64,000 nucleotides of DNA from Amycolatopsis sp. cg9 (GTDB taxonomy: Bacteria; Actinomycetota; Actinomycetes; Mycobacteriales; Pseudonocardiaceae), in NCBI RefSeq assembly GCF_041346945.1, contig NZ_CP166850.1:4092001-4156000 (forward strand). Reading direction: 5' to 3'. The position numbers were made by a program, and so were the translations under genes. Below the pieces are notes generated by a model. That model searched no databases and was not told where the DNA came from. It was given only the letters and a program-made list of their open reading frames with translations. Positions 53,075 to 61,598 of the stretch are shown here, one piece after another. Numbering within the stretch: the first letter of the stretch is position 1; every line of letters starts with the position of its first letter.

Positions 53075-54280
53075 ATGAAGAGAATCGTCCGGGCGGTGGT
53101 GGCTTCGGCCGCGCTCGCCGCCGGGCTGCTGAGCGTGCCGACGACCGCGTCCGCGGCGGGCACCCCCTACGTGCCGGGCACGCTGCGGCCGTCCGTCTCG
53201 CAGGCCACGCAGGACGCCGCGCTGCAGAAGTACTACGACTTCTGGAAGAAGAACTTCCTGACGACCAAGTGCGGCAGCGGCACCTACGCCGTGCTGTCGA
53301 AGGACGCCGACCACTCGTTCGTCGCCGAGGGCGAGGGCTACGGCCTCACGATTTCGGCGATGATGGCGGACAAGGACTCGCAGGCGCGCTCGATCGTCGA
53401 CGGGATCCTGAAGTTCGTGAAGGCGCACCCGTCGGTCAACAACAAGGACCTGCACGCGGCCGAGCAGGACGCGAACTGCAAGAGCGTCAACGGCAGCGAC
53501 TCCGCGACCGACGGCGACCTCGAAATCGCCTACGGCCTGCTGATCGCGGACAAGAAGTGGGGCAGCACCGGCTCGGTCAACTACAAGGCCGAGGCCGTCC
53601 GGATCATCAACGCGATCAAGAAGAGCGAGGTCAACGGCACCACGAAGTTCACCTTGCTCGGCGACTGGGGCAACGACGCGGAGTACAAGAACAGCTCGCG
53701 CTCGTCGGACTGGATGCCGGGGCACCTGCGCGCCTTCGCGAAGGCGACCGGCGACGGCTTCTGGGACCAGGTCCGCACCCGCTCGGAGACCGCGGTGAGC
53801 CAGCTGCAGTCGCAGTACGCGCCGAACACGGGCCTGCTGCCGGACTTCGTGGTCAACACGAACTCGACCCCGAAGCCGGCGCCGGCGGACTTCCTGGAAG
53901 GCCCGTACGACGGCAAGTACAGCTGGAACGCCTGCCGTGACCCGTGGCGCCTCGGCGTGGACGCGATCACGGCGCCGGGCAGCGCGGCGGCCGCGCAGGT
54001 CCGCAAGATGACCACGTGGGTCAAGTCCGCCACGGGCGGCGACCCGGCGAAGATCCAGAGCGGCTACTCGCTGTCGGGCTCGAAGACCGAAAGCGGCCAG
54101 CACCCGTGCTTCACCGCCCCGTTCGCGGTGGCGGCGATGGCGGACCCGGGCAGCCAGGCCTGGCTGGACAAGCTGTGGACGGCGGTCTCGTCGTGGTCCC
54201 CGGACGCGACGGACTACTACGGGACGGGCATCACGATCCAGGTCCTGCTCATCCTGAGCGGCAACTACGTGGCCGCGTAG
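53075..54280 (+). CDS. Secreted glycoside hydrolase family 8 endoglucanase/chitosanase
   Basis: 401 residues from ATG 53075 with GGAGGAG upstream. A signal peptide (1-29, ending A-S-A-A) precedes a single GH8 barrel. The general acid is Glu85 (V-A-E85-G-E-G-Y-G-L) and the base region is S-A-T-D146-G-D148-L-E-I-A-Y. GH8 enzymes cleave beta-1,4-glucan, lichenan, xylan or chitosan by inversion; the sub-type is not decided by what I can see. No carbohydrate-binding module is attached. Confidence 0.9.
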   Translation: MKRIVRAVVASAALAAGLLSVPTTASAAGTPYVPGTLRPSVSQATQDAALQKYYDFWKKNFLTTKCGSGTYAVLSKDADHSFVAEGEGYGLTISAMMADKDSQARSIVDGILKFVKAHPSVNNKDLHAAEQDANCKSVNGSDSATDGDLEIAYGLLIADKKWGSTGSVNYKAEAVRIINAIKKSEVNGTTKFTLLGDWGNDAEYKNSSRSSDWMPGHLRAFAKATGDGFWDQVRTRSETAVSQLQSQYAPNTGLLPDFVVNTNSTPKPAPADFLEGPYDGKYSWNACRDPWRLGVDAITAPGSAAAAQVRKMTTWVKSATGGDPAKIQSGYSLSGSKTESGQHPCFTAPFAVAAMADPGSQAWLDKLWTAVSSWSPDATDYYGTGITIQVLLILSGNYVAA

Positions 54281-54291
54281 CTTCGTTCCAC

Positions 54292-54334
54292 GAGGGGCAC
54301 CTTCGTGGCTGTGAAAGCCATGAAGGTGCCCCTC
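54292..54334. terminator. Long hairpin between convergent GH8 and Gfo/Idh genes
   Basis: Left arm 54292-54310 (begins GAGGGGCACCTTC) and right arm 54315-54334 pair over 19 bp with one G-T. The loop is GTGA. It overlaps the stop of the minus-strand gene by 2 bp and suits bidirectional termination. No T-tract. Confidence 0.6.
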
Positions 54335-55325
54335 ACGGCGTTCGGCTCGGTTCGCGCGGCGAGAGCCCGGCGGCGCGGTAGATCTCGTCGATCACGGTCA
54401 TCGTCGCCACCGCGTCGGCCGCCGAGGTCTTCACCGGCTCGCCGCGCAGGACCGCCGCCGCGAACGCGTCCAGCTGGTAGGCGTACGACGCCCGGCGCGG
54501 GAACTTCTCCGTGCGCCGCGACTCGCCGACCCGCACCGAGAAGCGGTGGAAGGCCTGGGGGGCCACCGGGTTCAGCACCGAGAGCGACCCCTTCGAACCG
54601 ATCACCTTGGCGCTGATCTTCAAGAGGGACGACGACCACAGCGAGCACGTCACCCGGCCCGTGTGGCCCGACGGATAACGCACCTCGGCCGTCATCGCCC
54701 GGTCGACCCGAGGTGACCGCAGCTTCGCCGAAGCCGAAACGACCGACGGCGTCTCGCCGCCGAGCGTCCGGGCCAGGTGGACCGCGTAGCAGCCCGCGTC
54801 CATCGTCGCCCCGCCCGCGAGGTCGTAGTCGTAGCGGATGTCCGAGAACTTCGGCAGCGGGAAGCACACCGCCGTCTCCACGCGCTCGAGCGCGCCCAGC
54901 TCGCCCGACGTGATGATCTCCTCGGCCCGCAGTGCCAGCGGGTGGTAGCGGTAGTGGAACGCCTCCATCACGACGTGGTCCGAGGTCGCCGCCAGGTCGC
55001 TGATCTCCCGCGCCTCCGCCGCGTTGGCCGTGAACGGCTTCTCGCACAGCACGTGCTTCCCGGCGGCCAGCGCGGCCCGCGTCCACCGGCCGTGCAGGCC
55101 GTTCGGCAGCGGGTTGTAGACGGCGTCGACGTCCGGGTCGGCGAGCAGCGCCTCGTAGGACGGGTGCGCCTGCGGGATGCCGTGGCGATCCGCAAACGTT
55201 TGCGCGCGATCCAGCGACCGTGCGGCGACCGCGACGACGTCGACTTCGGAGCTGGAGGAAGCGGGCTTGACCAGGGCGGTGGGGGCGATGCGCGCCGCAC
55301 CCAGGACGCCGATCCGCAGGCTCAT
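54333..55325 (-). CDS. Gfo/Idh/MocA family oxidoreductase
   Basis: 330 residues. Rossmann start L-R-I-G-V-L-G-A-A-R-I-A, the family's E-K-P motif (V-L-C-E-K-P-F), and the G-A-T-M-D-A-G-C-Y-A-V-H catalytic stretch with Asp and His are all present. It oxidises or reduces a sugar or polyol with NAD(P). It is leaderless (TAGCTT, 6 nt). It is divergent from the ABC importer, and its promoter is close to that importer's tandem operators. Confidence 0.9.
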   Translation of the reverse strand: MSLRIGVLGAARIAPTALVKPASSSSEVDVVAVAARSLDRAQTFADRHGIPQAHPSYEALLADPDVDAVYNPLPNGLHGRWTRAALAAGKHVLCEKPFTANAAEAREISDLAATSDHVVMEAFHYRYHPLALRAEEIITSGELGALERVETAVCFPLPKFSDIRYDYDLAGGATMDAGCYAVHLARTLGGETPSVVSASAKLRSPRVDRAMTAEVRYPSGHTGRVTCSLWSSSLLKISAKVIGSKGSLSVLNPVAPQAFHRFSVRVGESRRTEKFPRRASYAYQLDAFAAAVLRGEPVKTSAADAVATMTVIDEIYRAAGLSPREPSRTP

Positions 55326-55331
55326 GCGGCG

Positions 55332-55337
55332 AAGCTA
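55332..55337 (-). promoter_or_regulatory. -10 element of leaderless Gfo/Idh transcript
   Basis: TAGCTT on the minus strand, 6 nt before ATG 55325. Confidence 0.45.
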
Positions 55338-55352
55338 GCACCGGACAAGATT

Positions 55353-55392
55353 TCAACAGCCAGTTGACCTCTTCAACAACGAGTTGTACCGT
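55353..55392 (+). promoter_or_regulatory. Promoter with two tandem inverted-repeat operators
   Basis: TTGACC (55364-55369), 17-nt spacer, TACCGT (55387-55392). Two 15-bp sites of the form TCAAC-N5-GTTGA sit at 55353-55367 and 55373-55387, exactly 20 bp apart, so on one helix face, one over the -35 and one in the spacer. Consensus TCAACA(G/A)C(C/G)AGTTG. The fused regulator at 57991 is the likely binder. Confidence 0.75.
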
Positions 55393-55421
55393 TCCGGCCA
55401 GCCGATCAGTGGAGGTCCGTT

Positions 55422-56369
55422 ATGTCCCGTTCACGCGCCGCACAGGCGGTGTTGCTCGCGAGCCTGGCCGTCCTGGTGACCGCCTGCGGTGGTGGCCCGG
55501 ACGGCGCGGGCGGGACGTCGCAAGCGGCCGGCGCGCCCGCGTCCGGCATCCCGGACACGGCCGCGATCGTCCAGGGCGTGCAGAAGGACGCCCAGCTCAA
55601 CGCCGCCCTGCCGGACAACGTCAAGCAGGCGGGCCTGCACCTGGCGTCGAACCTGCAGTCCGCGCCCAACAACTTCTACGCCGCCGACGGCAAGACCCCC
55701 ATCGGCTACGAGGTCGACCTCGCCAAGGCGATCGCCGCCAAGCTCGGCGTCCCGGTGGCCCACCAGGACATGGCGTTCGGCTCGCTCATCACCAGCCTCC
55801 AGTCCGGCCGCATCGACCTGACCATGGCCGGCATGAACGACACCAAGGCCCGCCAGGCGCAGATCGACTTCGTCGACTACTTCACCTCGGGCATCACGAT
55901 CATGATCCGCAAGGGCAACCCGGACGGCATCACCGGCCCGGACACCCTGTGCGGCAAGAACGTCGCCGTCGTGCAGGGCACCAGCCACCAGAAGTTCGCC
56001 GAAGCGCAGAGCACCAAGTGCACGCAGGCGGGGAAGCCCGCGGTGAACGTCACCGCGACCGACAGCGACAACCAGAACCAGAACCAGCTGCGCACCGGTC
56101 GCGTCGCCGCGATCCTCAACGACCTGCCCAGCGCCGTCTACATCTCGCGCACCGCGGGCGAGGGCAAGTTCTTCGAGGTCGTCCCAGGTGAGCCGATCGA
56201 AGGCGGGCCGTACGGCATCGGCGTCAACAAGGCGAACACAGTGCTGCGCGACTCCGTGCAGAAGGCGCTGCAGGCCCTGATCGCCGACGGCACCTACGGC
56301 AAGATCCTGCAGGCCTGGGGCGTCGAACAGGGCGCGATCAAGGAGGCCGCGGTCAATGGCGGCTCCTGA
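55422..56369 (+). CDS. ABC transporter substrate-binding lipoprotein (amino-acid type)
   Basis: 315 residues with lipobox V-T-A-C. It is a family 3 (His/Glu-type) binding protein: G-Y-E-V-D-L-A-K-A-I-A-A-K-L-G, S-L-I-T-S-L-Q-S-G-R-I-D-L-T-M-A-G-M-N-D-T and Q-G-T-S-H-Q are the ligand-contact landmarks, with Asp/Arg contacts as for polar amino acids. First gene of the importer; overlaps the permease by 14 nt. Confidence 0.92.
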   Translation: MSRSRAAQAVLLASLAVLVTACGGGPDGAGGTSQAAGAPASGIPDTAAIVQGVQKDAQLNAALPDNVKQAGLHLASNLQSAPNNFYAADGKTPIGYEVDLAKAIAAKLGVPVAHQDMAFGSLITSLQSGRIDLTMAGMNDTKARQAQIDFVDYFTSGITIMIRKGNPDGITGPDTLCGKNVAVVQGTSHQKFAEAQSTKCTQAGKPAVNVTATDSDNQNQNQLRTGRVAAILNDLPSAVYISRTAGEGKFFEVVPGEPIEGGPYGIGVNKANTVLRDSVQKALQALIADGTYGKILQAWGVEQGAIKEAAVNGGS

Positions 56370-57234
56370 GCCAATCCCGATCGTCCGGCTCCGCCACTGG
56401 GGCCGGTGGGTCGCCGCCGCGATCATCCTGGCGCTGCTCGTGCTGCTGGGCGTCGCGCTCGGCAACGCGCAGATCGAGTGGCACCAGGTCCCGGACTTCG
56501 TGTTCTACAAGGTGATGGCGACCGGCCTGCTCAACACCGTCGTGCTGGCGGTGCTGTCCCAGGCCGTCGCGATCGTGCTCGGCATCGTCATCGCCCTGCT
56601 GCGCCGCAGCGCCAACCCGGTCGCGCGGTGGTTCGCCGCCGGGTACATCTGGATCTTCCGCGGGCTTCCGGTGCTGCTGCAGATCCTGCTCTGGTACAAC
56701 CTGGCGCTCGTCTTCCCGGTGATCGACATCCCGTTCCTGGTCCACGAGCAGACGAACGTGCTGATCAGCGCGTTCACCGCCGCGTTCCTCGGCCTCGCGC
56801 TCAACGAGAGCGCGTACATGGCCGAGATCGTCCGGGCCGGGCTGAACAGCGTCGACAGCGGGCAGACCGAGGCGGCGAAGTCGATCGGCATGACGCCGGC
56901 CGCGACGCTGCGCCGGGTCGTGCTGCCGCAGGCGATGCGCGTGATCATCCCGCCGACCGGCAACGACTTCATCAACATGCTCAAGGGCACGTCGATGGCG
57001 TCGGTGATCGGCGTGACCGAGCTGATCCACGCGGCCAACAACATCTCGTCCAACAACCTGCTGGTCATGGAAACGCTGCTGGCCGCGGCCGTCTGGTACA
57101 TGGTGGTCGTGACCGTCGCCGGCGTCGGCCAGCACTACCTGGAGCGCTCGTTCGGGCAGGCCGACCGCGGGCCGCTCGCCCGCGCGGGCAAGGCGTTGCG
57201 CGGCGTGCCGCTGGTGAGGAGTGCCCGTGTCTGA
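56356..57234 (+). CDS. Polar amino-acid ABC permease (HisMQ type)
   Basis: 292 residues from ATG 56356. Several membrane segments and the HisM/Q EAA loop (E-A-A-K-S-I-G-M-T-P-A-A-T-L-R-R-V-V-L-P) with R-G-L-P-V-L-L-Q-I-L-L-W. An N-terminal extension of one extra membrane segment is typical of Gram-positive versions. It acts as a homodimer with the ATPase that follows. Confidence 0.93.
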   Translation: MAAPEPIPIVRLRHWGRWVAAAIILALLVLLGVALGNAQIEWHQVPDFVFYKVMATGLLNTVVLAVLSQAVAIVLGIVIALLRRSANPVARWFAAGYIWIFRGLPVLLQILLWYNLALVFPVIDIPFLVHEQTNVLISAFTAAFLGLALNESAYMAEIVRAGLNSVDSGQTEAAKSIGMTPAATLRRVVLPQAMRVIIPPTGNDFINMLKGTSMASVIGVTELIHAANNISSNNLLVMETLLAAAVWYMVVVTVAGVGQHYLERSFGQADRGPLARAGKALRGVPLVRSARV

Positions 57235-57994
57235 GCCGCTGCTGCGCGCCGTCGGCGTCCGGAAGTCCTACGGCCACACCGAAGTCCTCGGCGGCATCGA
57301 CCTCGAAGTCCGCAAGGGGCAGGTCGTCTGCCTGCTCGGCCCGTCCGGCGCCGGGAAGAGCACGTTCCTGCGCTGCATCAACCACCTGGAGACGATCGAC
57401 GCCGGCCAGATCTGGGTCGACGGCGAGCCGATCGGCTTCCGCCAGCGCGGCGGCAAGCTGTACGAACTGCGCGAACGCGACGTCGCCCGGCAGCGCCGGG
57501 ACATCGGCATGGTGTTCCAGCGGTTCAACCTCTTCGCCCACCGGACCGCGCTGGAGAACGTCGTCGAGGGCCCGATCCGGGTGCTCGGCCTGAAGCCCGA
57601 AGACGCGCGGAAGCAGGGGCTCGAGCTGCTCGACCGGGTCGGGCTCGCGCACCGCGCCGGCGCGTACCCGGCGCAGCTGTCCGGCGGGCAGCAGCAGCGC
57701 GTGGCGATCGCGCGGTCGCTGGCGATGAAGCCGAAGCTGATGCTGTTCGACGAGCCGACGTCGGCACTGGACCCGGAGCTGGTCGGGGAGGTGCTCGAAG
57801 TGATGAGTACGTTGGCGGGGGAGGGGATGACGATGGTCGTCGTGACGCACGAGATGAGCTTCGCCGCGGAGGCCGCCGACGAGGTGGTGTTCCTGGCCGA
57901 CGGCGCCGTCGTCGAGACCGGGCCGCCGTCGGAGGTGCTGAGCGCGCCGAAGCACGAGCGGACCCGGCAGTTCCTGGCGAGGATCCTCGCGTGA
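57227..57994 (+). CDS. Amino-acid ABC transporter ATP-binding protein
   Basis: 255 residues from GTG 57227 with GAGGA upstream; an in-frame GTG at 57221 adds two residues. Walker A G-P-S-G-A-G-K-S-T, signature L-S-G-G-Q-Q-Q-R, Walker B L-M-L-F-D-E-P-T-S-A-L-D-P-E and switch His in V-T-H-E-M-S are complete. It overlaps the permease by 8 nt and the fused enzyme by GTGA. Confidence 0.95.
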   Translation: MSEPLLRAVGVRKSYGHTEVLGGIDLEVRKGQVVCLLGPSGAGKSTFLRCINHLETIDAGQIWVDGEPIGFRQRGGKLYELRERDVARQRRDIGMVFQRFNLFAHRTALENVVEGPIRVLGLKPEDARKQGLELLDRVGLAHRAGAYPAQLSGGQQQRVAIARSLAMKPKLMLFDEPTSALDPELVGEVLEVMSTLAGEGMTMVVVTHEMSFAAEAADEVVFLADGAVVETGPPSEVLSAPKHERTRQFLARILA

Positions 57995-59709
57995 CGCGGA
58001 TTTCGCCCCGGTACCTGCTGCAGTTCGACGAGCCCGCCGGGTACCTCGACTTCGCCCGGTTCGGCCCGCCGTCGCACGCGGTGCTCGACACGACGGCCGC
58101 CCTGCTCGACCAGGCCACCACGGCCGGCCCGTCCACTGTGGACGAATTGATGCGGCAGGAGGTCCGGGCCAAGGCCGCCGCGGCGCGGCTGTCCGGTTCG
58201 GACACCGACCACACCGTGCTGCTGCCGCACACGAGTCTCGGGTTGTTCCAGGCCGCGTTCCACAGCTCCGGCGAGGTCCTGGTGTCGGCGGCGGAGTTCC
58301 CCGCCAACACCTACCCGTGGGCCCGCGCCGAACAGGCGGGGCGCCTCACGCTGCGGCGCCTGACCGGCGGTTACGTCACCCCCGAGCGGGTCGCCGAAGC
58401 GCTGACGCCGGAGATCACCACGGTGAGCGTCAGCGCGGTCGACTTCCGCACCGGCTTCCGCGCCGACCTGGCCGCGCTGCGCGACGTCGTCGGTGACCGG
58501 CTGCTGGTCGTCGACGGCATCCAGGGCTTCGGCGTGATCGAGGCGCCCTGGGAGGTCGCGGACGTGCTGGTCGTCGGCGGGCAGAAGTGGCTGCGCGCGG
58601 GCTGGGGCACCGGCTTCGCGGTGCTGTCCGACAACGCGCTGGAGCGGATGGACCCGGTGCTGTCGGGCTGGACCGGCGCGCGCGACCCCGGCCTGTTCGA
58701 CGACGAGATCCACGCGCCGGACGCCACCGCGCAGGCCTGGTCGATCTCGAACCTCAGCCCGATCACGTCCGGGGCGTTCGCCGAGGCGCTCGAGCTCGTC
58801 GAGGACGCCGGGGTGCCCGCCATCGCGGCGCGGATCGCCGAGCGGATCGGATCGTTCGAGGAGGTGCTGGCCTCGTGCGGCGCCGAAGTGGTGTCCGCGG
58901 TGGACCGGCGGGCGGGGATCCTGGCGTTCACGCTGCCCGGCCACCCCGCCGAGCAGGTCGGCGCGGCACTGGCCAACGCCGGGATCGCGGCGACCGTGCG
59001 GCCCGAGCACGTCCGCCTGTCGCCGCACGCGTCGACCCCGGCGGCCGCGGCGGACCTGCTGCGTTCGGCGTTGGAGACGTTGACCGCGCCGCGTGAGCCG
59101 CTGGTCGTCCCGGCCGCGGGCGCGACCACGCACGAGGTGCTCACCGCGCTGGTCCCGGCGATCCCGGGACTCGCGGCGATGCTGGGGCCGGGCAACGAGG
59201 TGCTGCTGCACGACCTGAGCCGGCTGCCGGACTCGATCGTCGCCATCGCCGGCGACCTGACCGGCCGCAGCGTCGGCGGGCCGATGACCGACCTGCTGCT
59301 CGGGCTGGTCCGCCGCGGCACCACGCAGGACCTGACGAACTACCGCACGCACGGCCCGGACGGCCGCCCGATCCGCTCGTCGACGCTGTTCCTGCGCGAC
59401 GCCGACGGGGTGGCGGTCGGCTGCCTGTGCGTCAACAGCGTCGACGCGTCGGCCTCGGCCGGCGGCAACGGCGAGCCGGAGACTTTCCCACCGGACGTGG
59501 ACAGCCTGCAGCGGTTCCTCGTCGACCGGGCGGTCACCAAGGCCGGCATCCCGGTGGACCTGATGAAGAAGCGGCACAAGGCCGCGGTGGTCCGTGAACT
59601 CGACGAGGCCGGTTATTTCCTCATCAAGGACGCGGTCGACCACCTGGCCGGGCGGCTCGACGTCACGCGCTACACGATCTACAACTACCTCAACGAAATC
59701 CGGGCTTGA
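57991..59709 (+). CDS. Class V aminotransferase fused to a YheO/DauR-type regulator
   Basis: 572 residues. The N-terminal two-thirds are a PLP fold-type I class V aminotransferase/kynureninase-like enzyme with Schiff-base Lys199 (V-V-G-G-Q-K-W-L-R-A-G) and D-G-I-Q-G-F Asp. From about 395 a YheO PAS-like domain follows (L-L-H-D-L-S-R-L-P-D-S-I...T-R/G-P-D-G-R-P-I-R-S-S-T-L-F), then a DauR-type helix-turn-helix (about 515-572, ending T-R-Y-T-I-Y-N-Y-L-N). Enzyme and transcription factor in one chain, last in an amino-acid import operon, suggests a substrate-sensing autoregulator. DauR controls D-arginine catabolism in Pseudomonas; by analogy D- or beta-amino acids are candidates. Confidence 0.85.
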   Translation: MTRISPRYLLQFDEPAGYLDFARFGPPSHAVLDTTAALLDQATTAGPSTVDELMRQEVRAKAAAARLSGSDTDHTVLLPHTSLGLFQAAFHSSGEVLVSAAEFPANTYPWARAEQAGRLTLRRLTGGYVTPERVAEALTPEITTVSVSAVDFRTGFRADLAALRDVVGDRLLVVDGIQGFGVIEAPWEVADVLVVGGQKWLRAGWGTGFAVLSDNALERMDPVLSGWTGARDPGLFDDEIHAPDATAQAWSISNLSPITSGAFAEALELVEDAGVPAIAARIAERIGSFEEVLASCGAEVVSAVDRRAGILAFTLPGHPAEQVGAALANAGIAATVRPEHVRLSPHASTPAAAADLLRSALETLTAPREPLVVPAAGATTHEVLTALVPAIPGLAAMLGPGNEVLLHDLSRLPDSIVAIAGDLTGRSVGGPMTDLLLGLVRRGTTQDLTNYRTHGPDGRPIRSSTLFLRDADGVAVGCLCVNSVDASASAGGNGEPETFPPDVDSLQRFLVDRAVTKAGIPVDLMKKRHKAAVVRELDEAGYFLIKDAVDHLAGRLDVTRYTIYNYLNEIRA

Positions 59710-59727
59710 GGCCTGCCCGAACGGACC

Positions 59728-59756
59728 TTGATTCCGGCGTTCCCCGGGCGCACCAT
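59728..59756 (+). promoter_or_regulatory. Candidate leaderless promoter of the EACC1 gene
   Basis: TTGATT (59728-59733), 17-nt spacer, CACCAT (59751-59756), then 7 nt to ATG 59764. The geometry supports that start over ATG 59755, which would overlap the -10. Confidence 0.45.
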
Positions 59757-59763
59757 GGCGCGC

Positions 59764-60141
59764 ATGACCGAACCGGACACCCGGGCGCTGGTGCGGCTCG
59801 AGGCGGAGGGCGGAGCCGACGAGGAGGAACTCGACCGGCTCGCCCGCCGGCTGCGCGCCGAGCTGGGCGAGCTGGACGTGGACCTGCTGGCCGCGCCCGG
59901 CGAGCTCCCGCCGGGCGCGAAAGCCGCGGACCCGGTGACGATCGGCTCCCTGGTGGTGGCGTTCAGCGCGGCCGGCGGCGTGTTCCCGGGGTTGGTGGAG
60001 ACGCTGAAGGAGTGGCTGGCCCGGCAGGCGGGCAAGCACCGGATCAAGGTGACGATCGACGGGGACACGGTCGAGCTGGAGCGGGCGACGTCGGCGGAGC
60101 GGCAGGAGCTGATCGAGGCCTTCGTCCGGCGCCATGCCTAG
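59764..60141 (+). CDS. Effector-associated constant component EACC1
   Basis: 125 residues from ATG 59764. Acidic N-terminus (E-E-L-D-R-L-A-R-R-L-R-A-E-L), then a hydrophobic helix (T-I-G-S-L-V-V-A-F-S-A-A-G-G-V-F-P-G) and basic strands (H-R-I-K-V-T-I-D-G-D-T-V-E-L). This is the EACC1 pattern, the invariant partner in actinobacterial conflict operons that also encode a variable effector and a sensor or iSTAND. Here the only partner is the overlapping propeller gene (8-bp overlap); no effector is in reach. Confidence 0.72.
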   Translation: MTEPDTRALVRLEAEGGADEEELDRLARRLRAELGELDVDLLAAPGELPPGAKAADPVTIGSLVVAFSAAGGVFPGLVETLKEWLARQAGKHRIKVTIDGDTVELERATSAERQELIEAFVRRHA

Positions 60142-61423
60142 CGGGGCCGACTTGACCAGTGCCGACCCGGCGGGAAAGCCCGACGACGTCGCGTCGAACT
60201 CGGTATCCGGAGACGTCGCGGGTGTTGTCGTCCAGGCAGGCACCGTCTGGGGCGATGTCACCGTGAACCTCGCCGGCGAAGACTCGCGGCTACGTCCGGC
60301 GAAGAAGGTCACCACGTTCTCGTACGGTTCCGGGCGCGGTGTCCTGCTGAACCACAAGATCACCTCGGCGGTCAGCGGATCCGGACTGCTGGCGACCTCG
60401 AGCACCGACGGGCAGCGCACGCTCTGGAACGGACGGACCGGCCTGCGACTGCATTCCGTCCGGGCGTACACCGACCCCGTGCGCAGGTACGACTTGTCGC
60501 CCGGGATGTCCATCGCGGCAGACGGTTCGTTCTTCGCCTGCGAGGGGCTGCGACGAGGATCAGTAGCTGTTCACGACGCTCGATCGGGCGCCAGGATTCA
60601 CCACCTGGGTGCGATCGGAGATCCCGCCGACAGCGGCATCAGGCGCTTTTTGCACAACTCGCCGGCAGCGAACGACAGAGGGAGCTACTTCGGTCCCGGC
60701 GGTCGAATCGCAGTCACGGTCGAGTTCGGAAAGTGGCGGGTCTGGAGACTTGCCGACGGCAGGGAGCTGTGGTCCGGCGGGCGCGATCCGGTCAGTGGTG
60801 TCACCATCAGCTCCGACGACAGCTTCCTGGTGGCGACCGGCCTGAACTACTGCAAAGACGACCAGGGCTGCTACGAAGTGCAGGTCGTGGCGGACATCGA
60901 TCGCCCGGTCGGCAGTGCGGCGATTCGCACCTTCACCATCCTGCGCGGAGAGAATGAGAGCACGTGCCGAGTCTCCTTCGCGCTGAGTGGAGACGACTCG
61001 TTGCTCGCCATCTCCACCACATCCGGCGTCTTCGTCCACGACCCGCTCACCGGCGCCTTGGTGACTGTCGTGGACAGTGGCACTCACATCGAAAGCACTG
61101 TCCCCCCGGTGAAGTTCTGCGGAGACAGGGTCCTGAGCATCGAGTTCTCGTGGGGGTGGCAATTGTGGGATCTGGAGTCGGGTAGCCGAATCATGGAGCT
61201 GCGCAGCTTCTCCCACGCCTTCGCCGCGTCGGCTGATGGTGCTCTCGTCGCCGCCTACGACGAGCAAAACCGGGATGTGGGCTTGTGGGACACCTCGAGC
61301 GGCCGGATCGTCGAGCGCGTTCCCGCTGACGGTGTGCGTGGCTTGTTGTTCTGTGAAGGCGGGCAGCTGCTGATCTACGGCACCAAGAACCGGGCCGAGA
61401 TGTGGCAGGTCCAAGGCAGCTGA
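60134..61423 (+). CDS. Beta-propeller (WD40-like) protein with N-terminal SGxVxGxVVQAG motif
   Basis: 429 residues. An N-terminal S-G-D-V-A-G-V-V-V-Q-A-G motif, seen at the front of many actinobacterial conflict-system proteins, is followed by blades with WD-type ends (R-T-L-W-N-G, W-R-V-W-R-L, W-Q-L-W-D-L, V-G-L-W-D-T) giving about seven. No enzyme motif, no signal peptide. Its place after EACC1 suggests the sensor or adaptor of the pair. Confidence 0.75.
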   Translation: MPSGADLTSADPAGKPDDVASNSVSGDVAGVVVQAGTVWGDVTVNLAGEDSRLRPAKKVTTFSYGSGRGVLLNHKITSAVSGSGLLATSSTDGQRTLWNGRTGLRLHSVRAYTDPVRRYDLSPGMSIAADGSFFACEGLRRGSVAVHDARSGARIHHLGAIGDPADSGIRRFLHNSPAANDRGSYFGPGGRIAVTVEFGKWRVWRLADGRELWSGGRDPVSGVTISSDDSFLVATGLNYCKDDQGCYEVQVVADIDRPVGSAAIRTFTILRGENESTCRVSFALSGDDSLLAISTTSGVFVHDPLTGALVTVVDSGTHIESTVPPVKFCGDRVLSIEFSWGWQLWDLESGSRIMELRSFSHAFAASADGALVAAYDEQNRDVGLWDTSSGRIVERVPADGVRGLLFCEGGQLLIYGTKNRAEMWQVQGS

Positions 61424-61598
61424 GGTGGCTGGGCCGCCGGTCGAGCCGGCTCTCCCCGCGATCCACGCGGCGGCCCGGCAATTGCCGCGCCATCCGATTT
61501 CCGCCTTTAGTAGGGCCCTGCCCCTTCGGACCTGCCCGAAAAGCGCGTCCGGGTCTAGGGTTCACCCGCCCGGAGTCGCAGGGGAAAGGGAGAAAACA

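Noticed and set aside
57268..60513. 1,081-codon minus-strand frame across the importer, fusion and EACC1 genes
   Set aside because: Crosses several convincing plus-strand genes and has no domain; artefact of GC-rich third positions.
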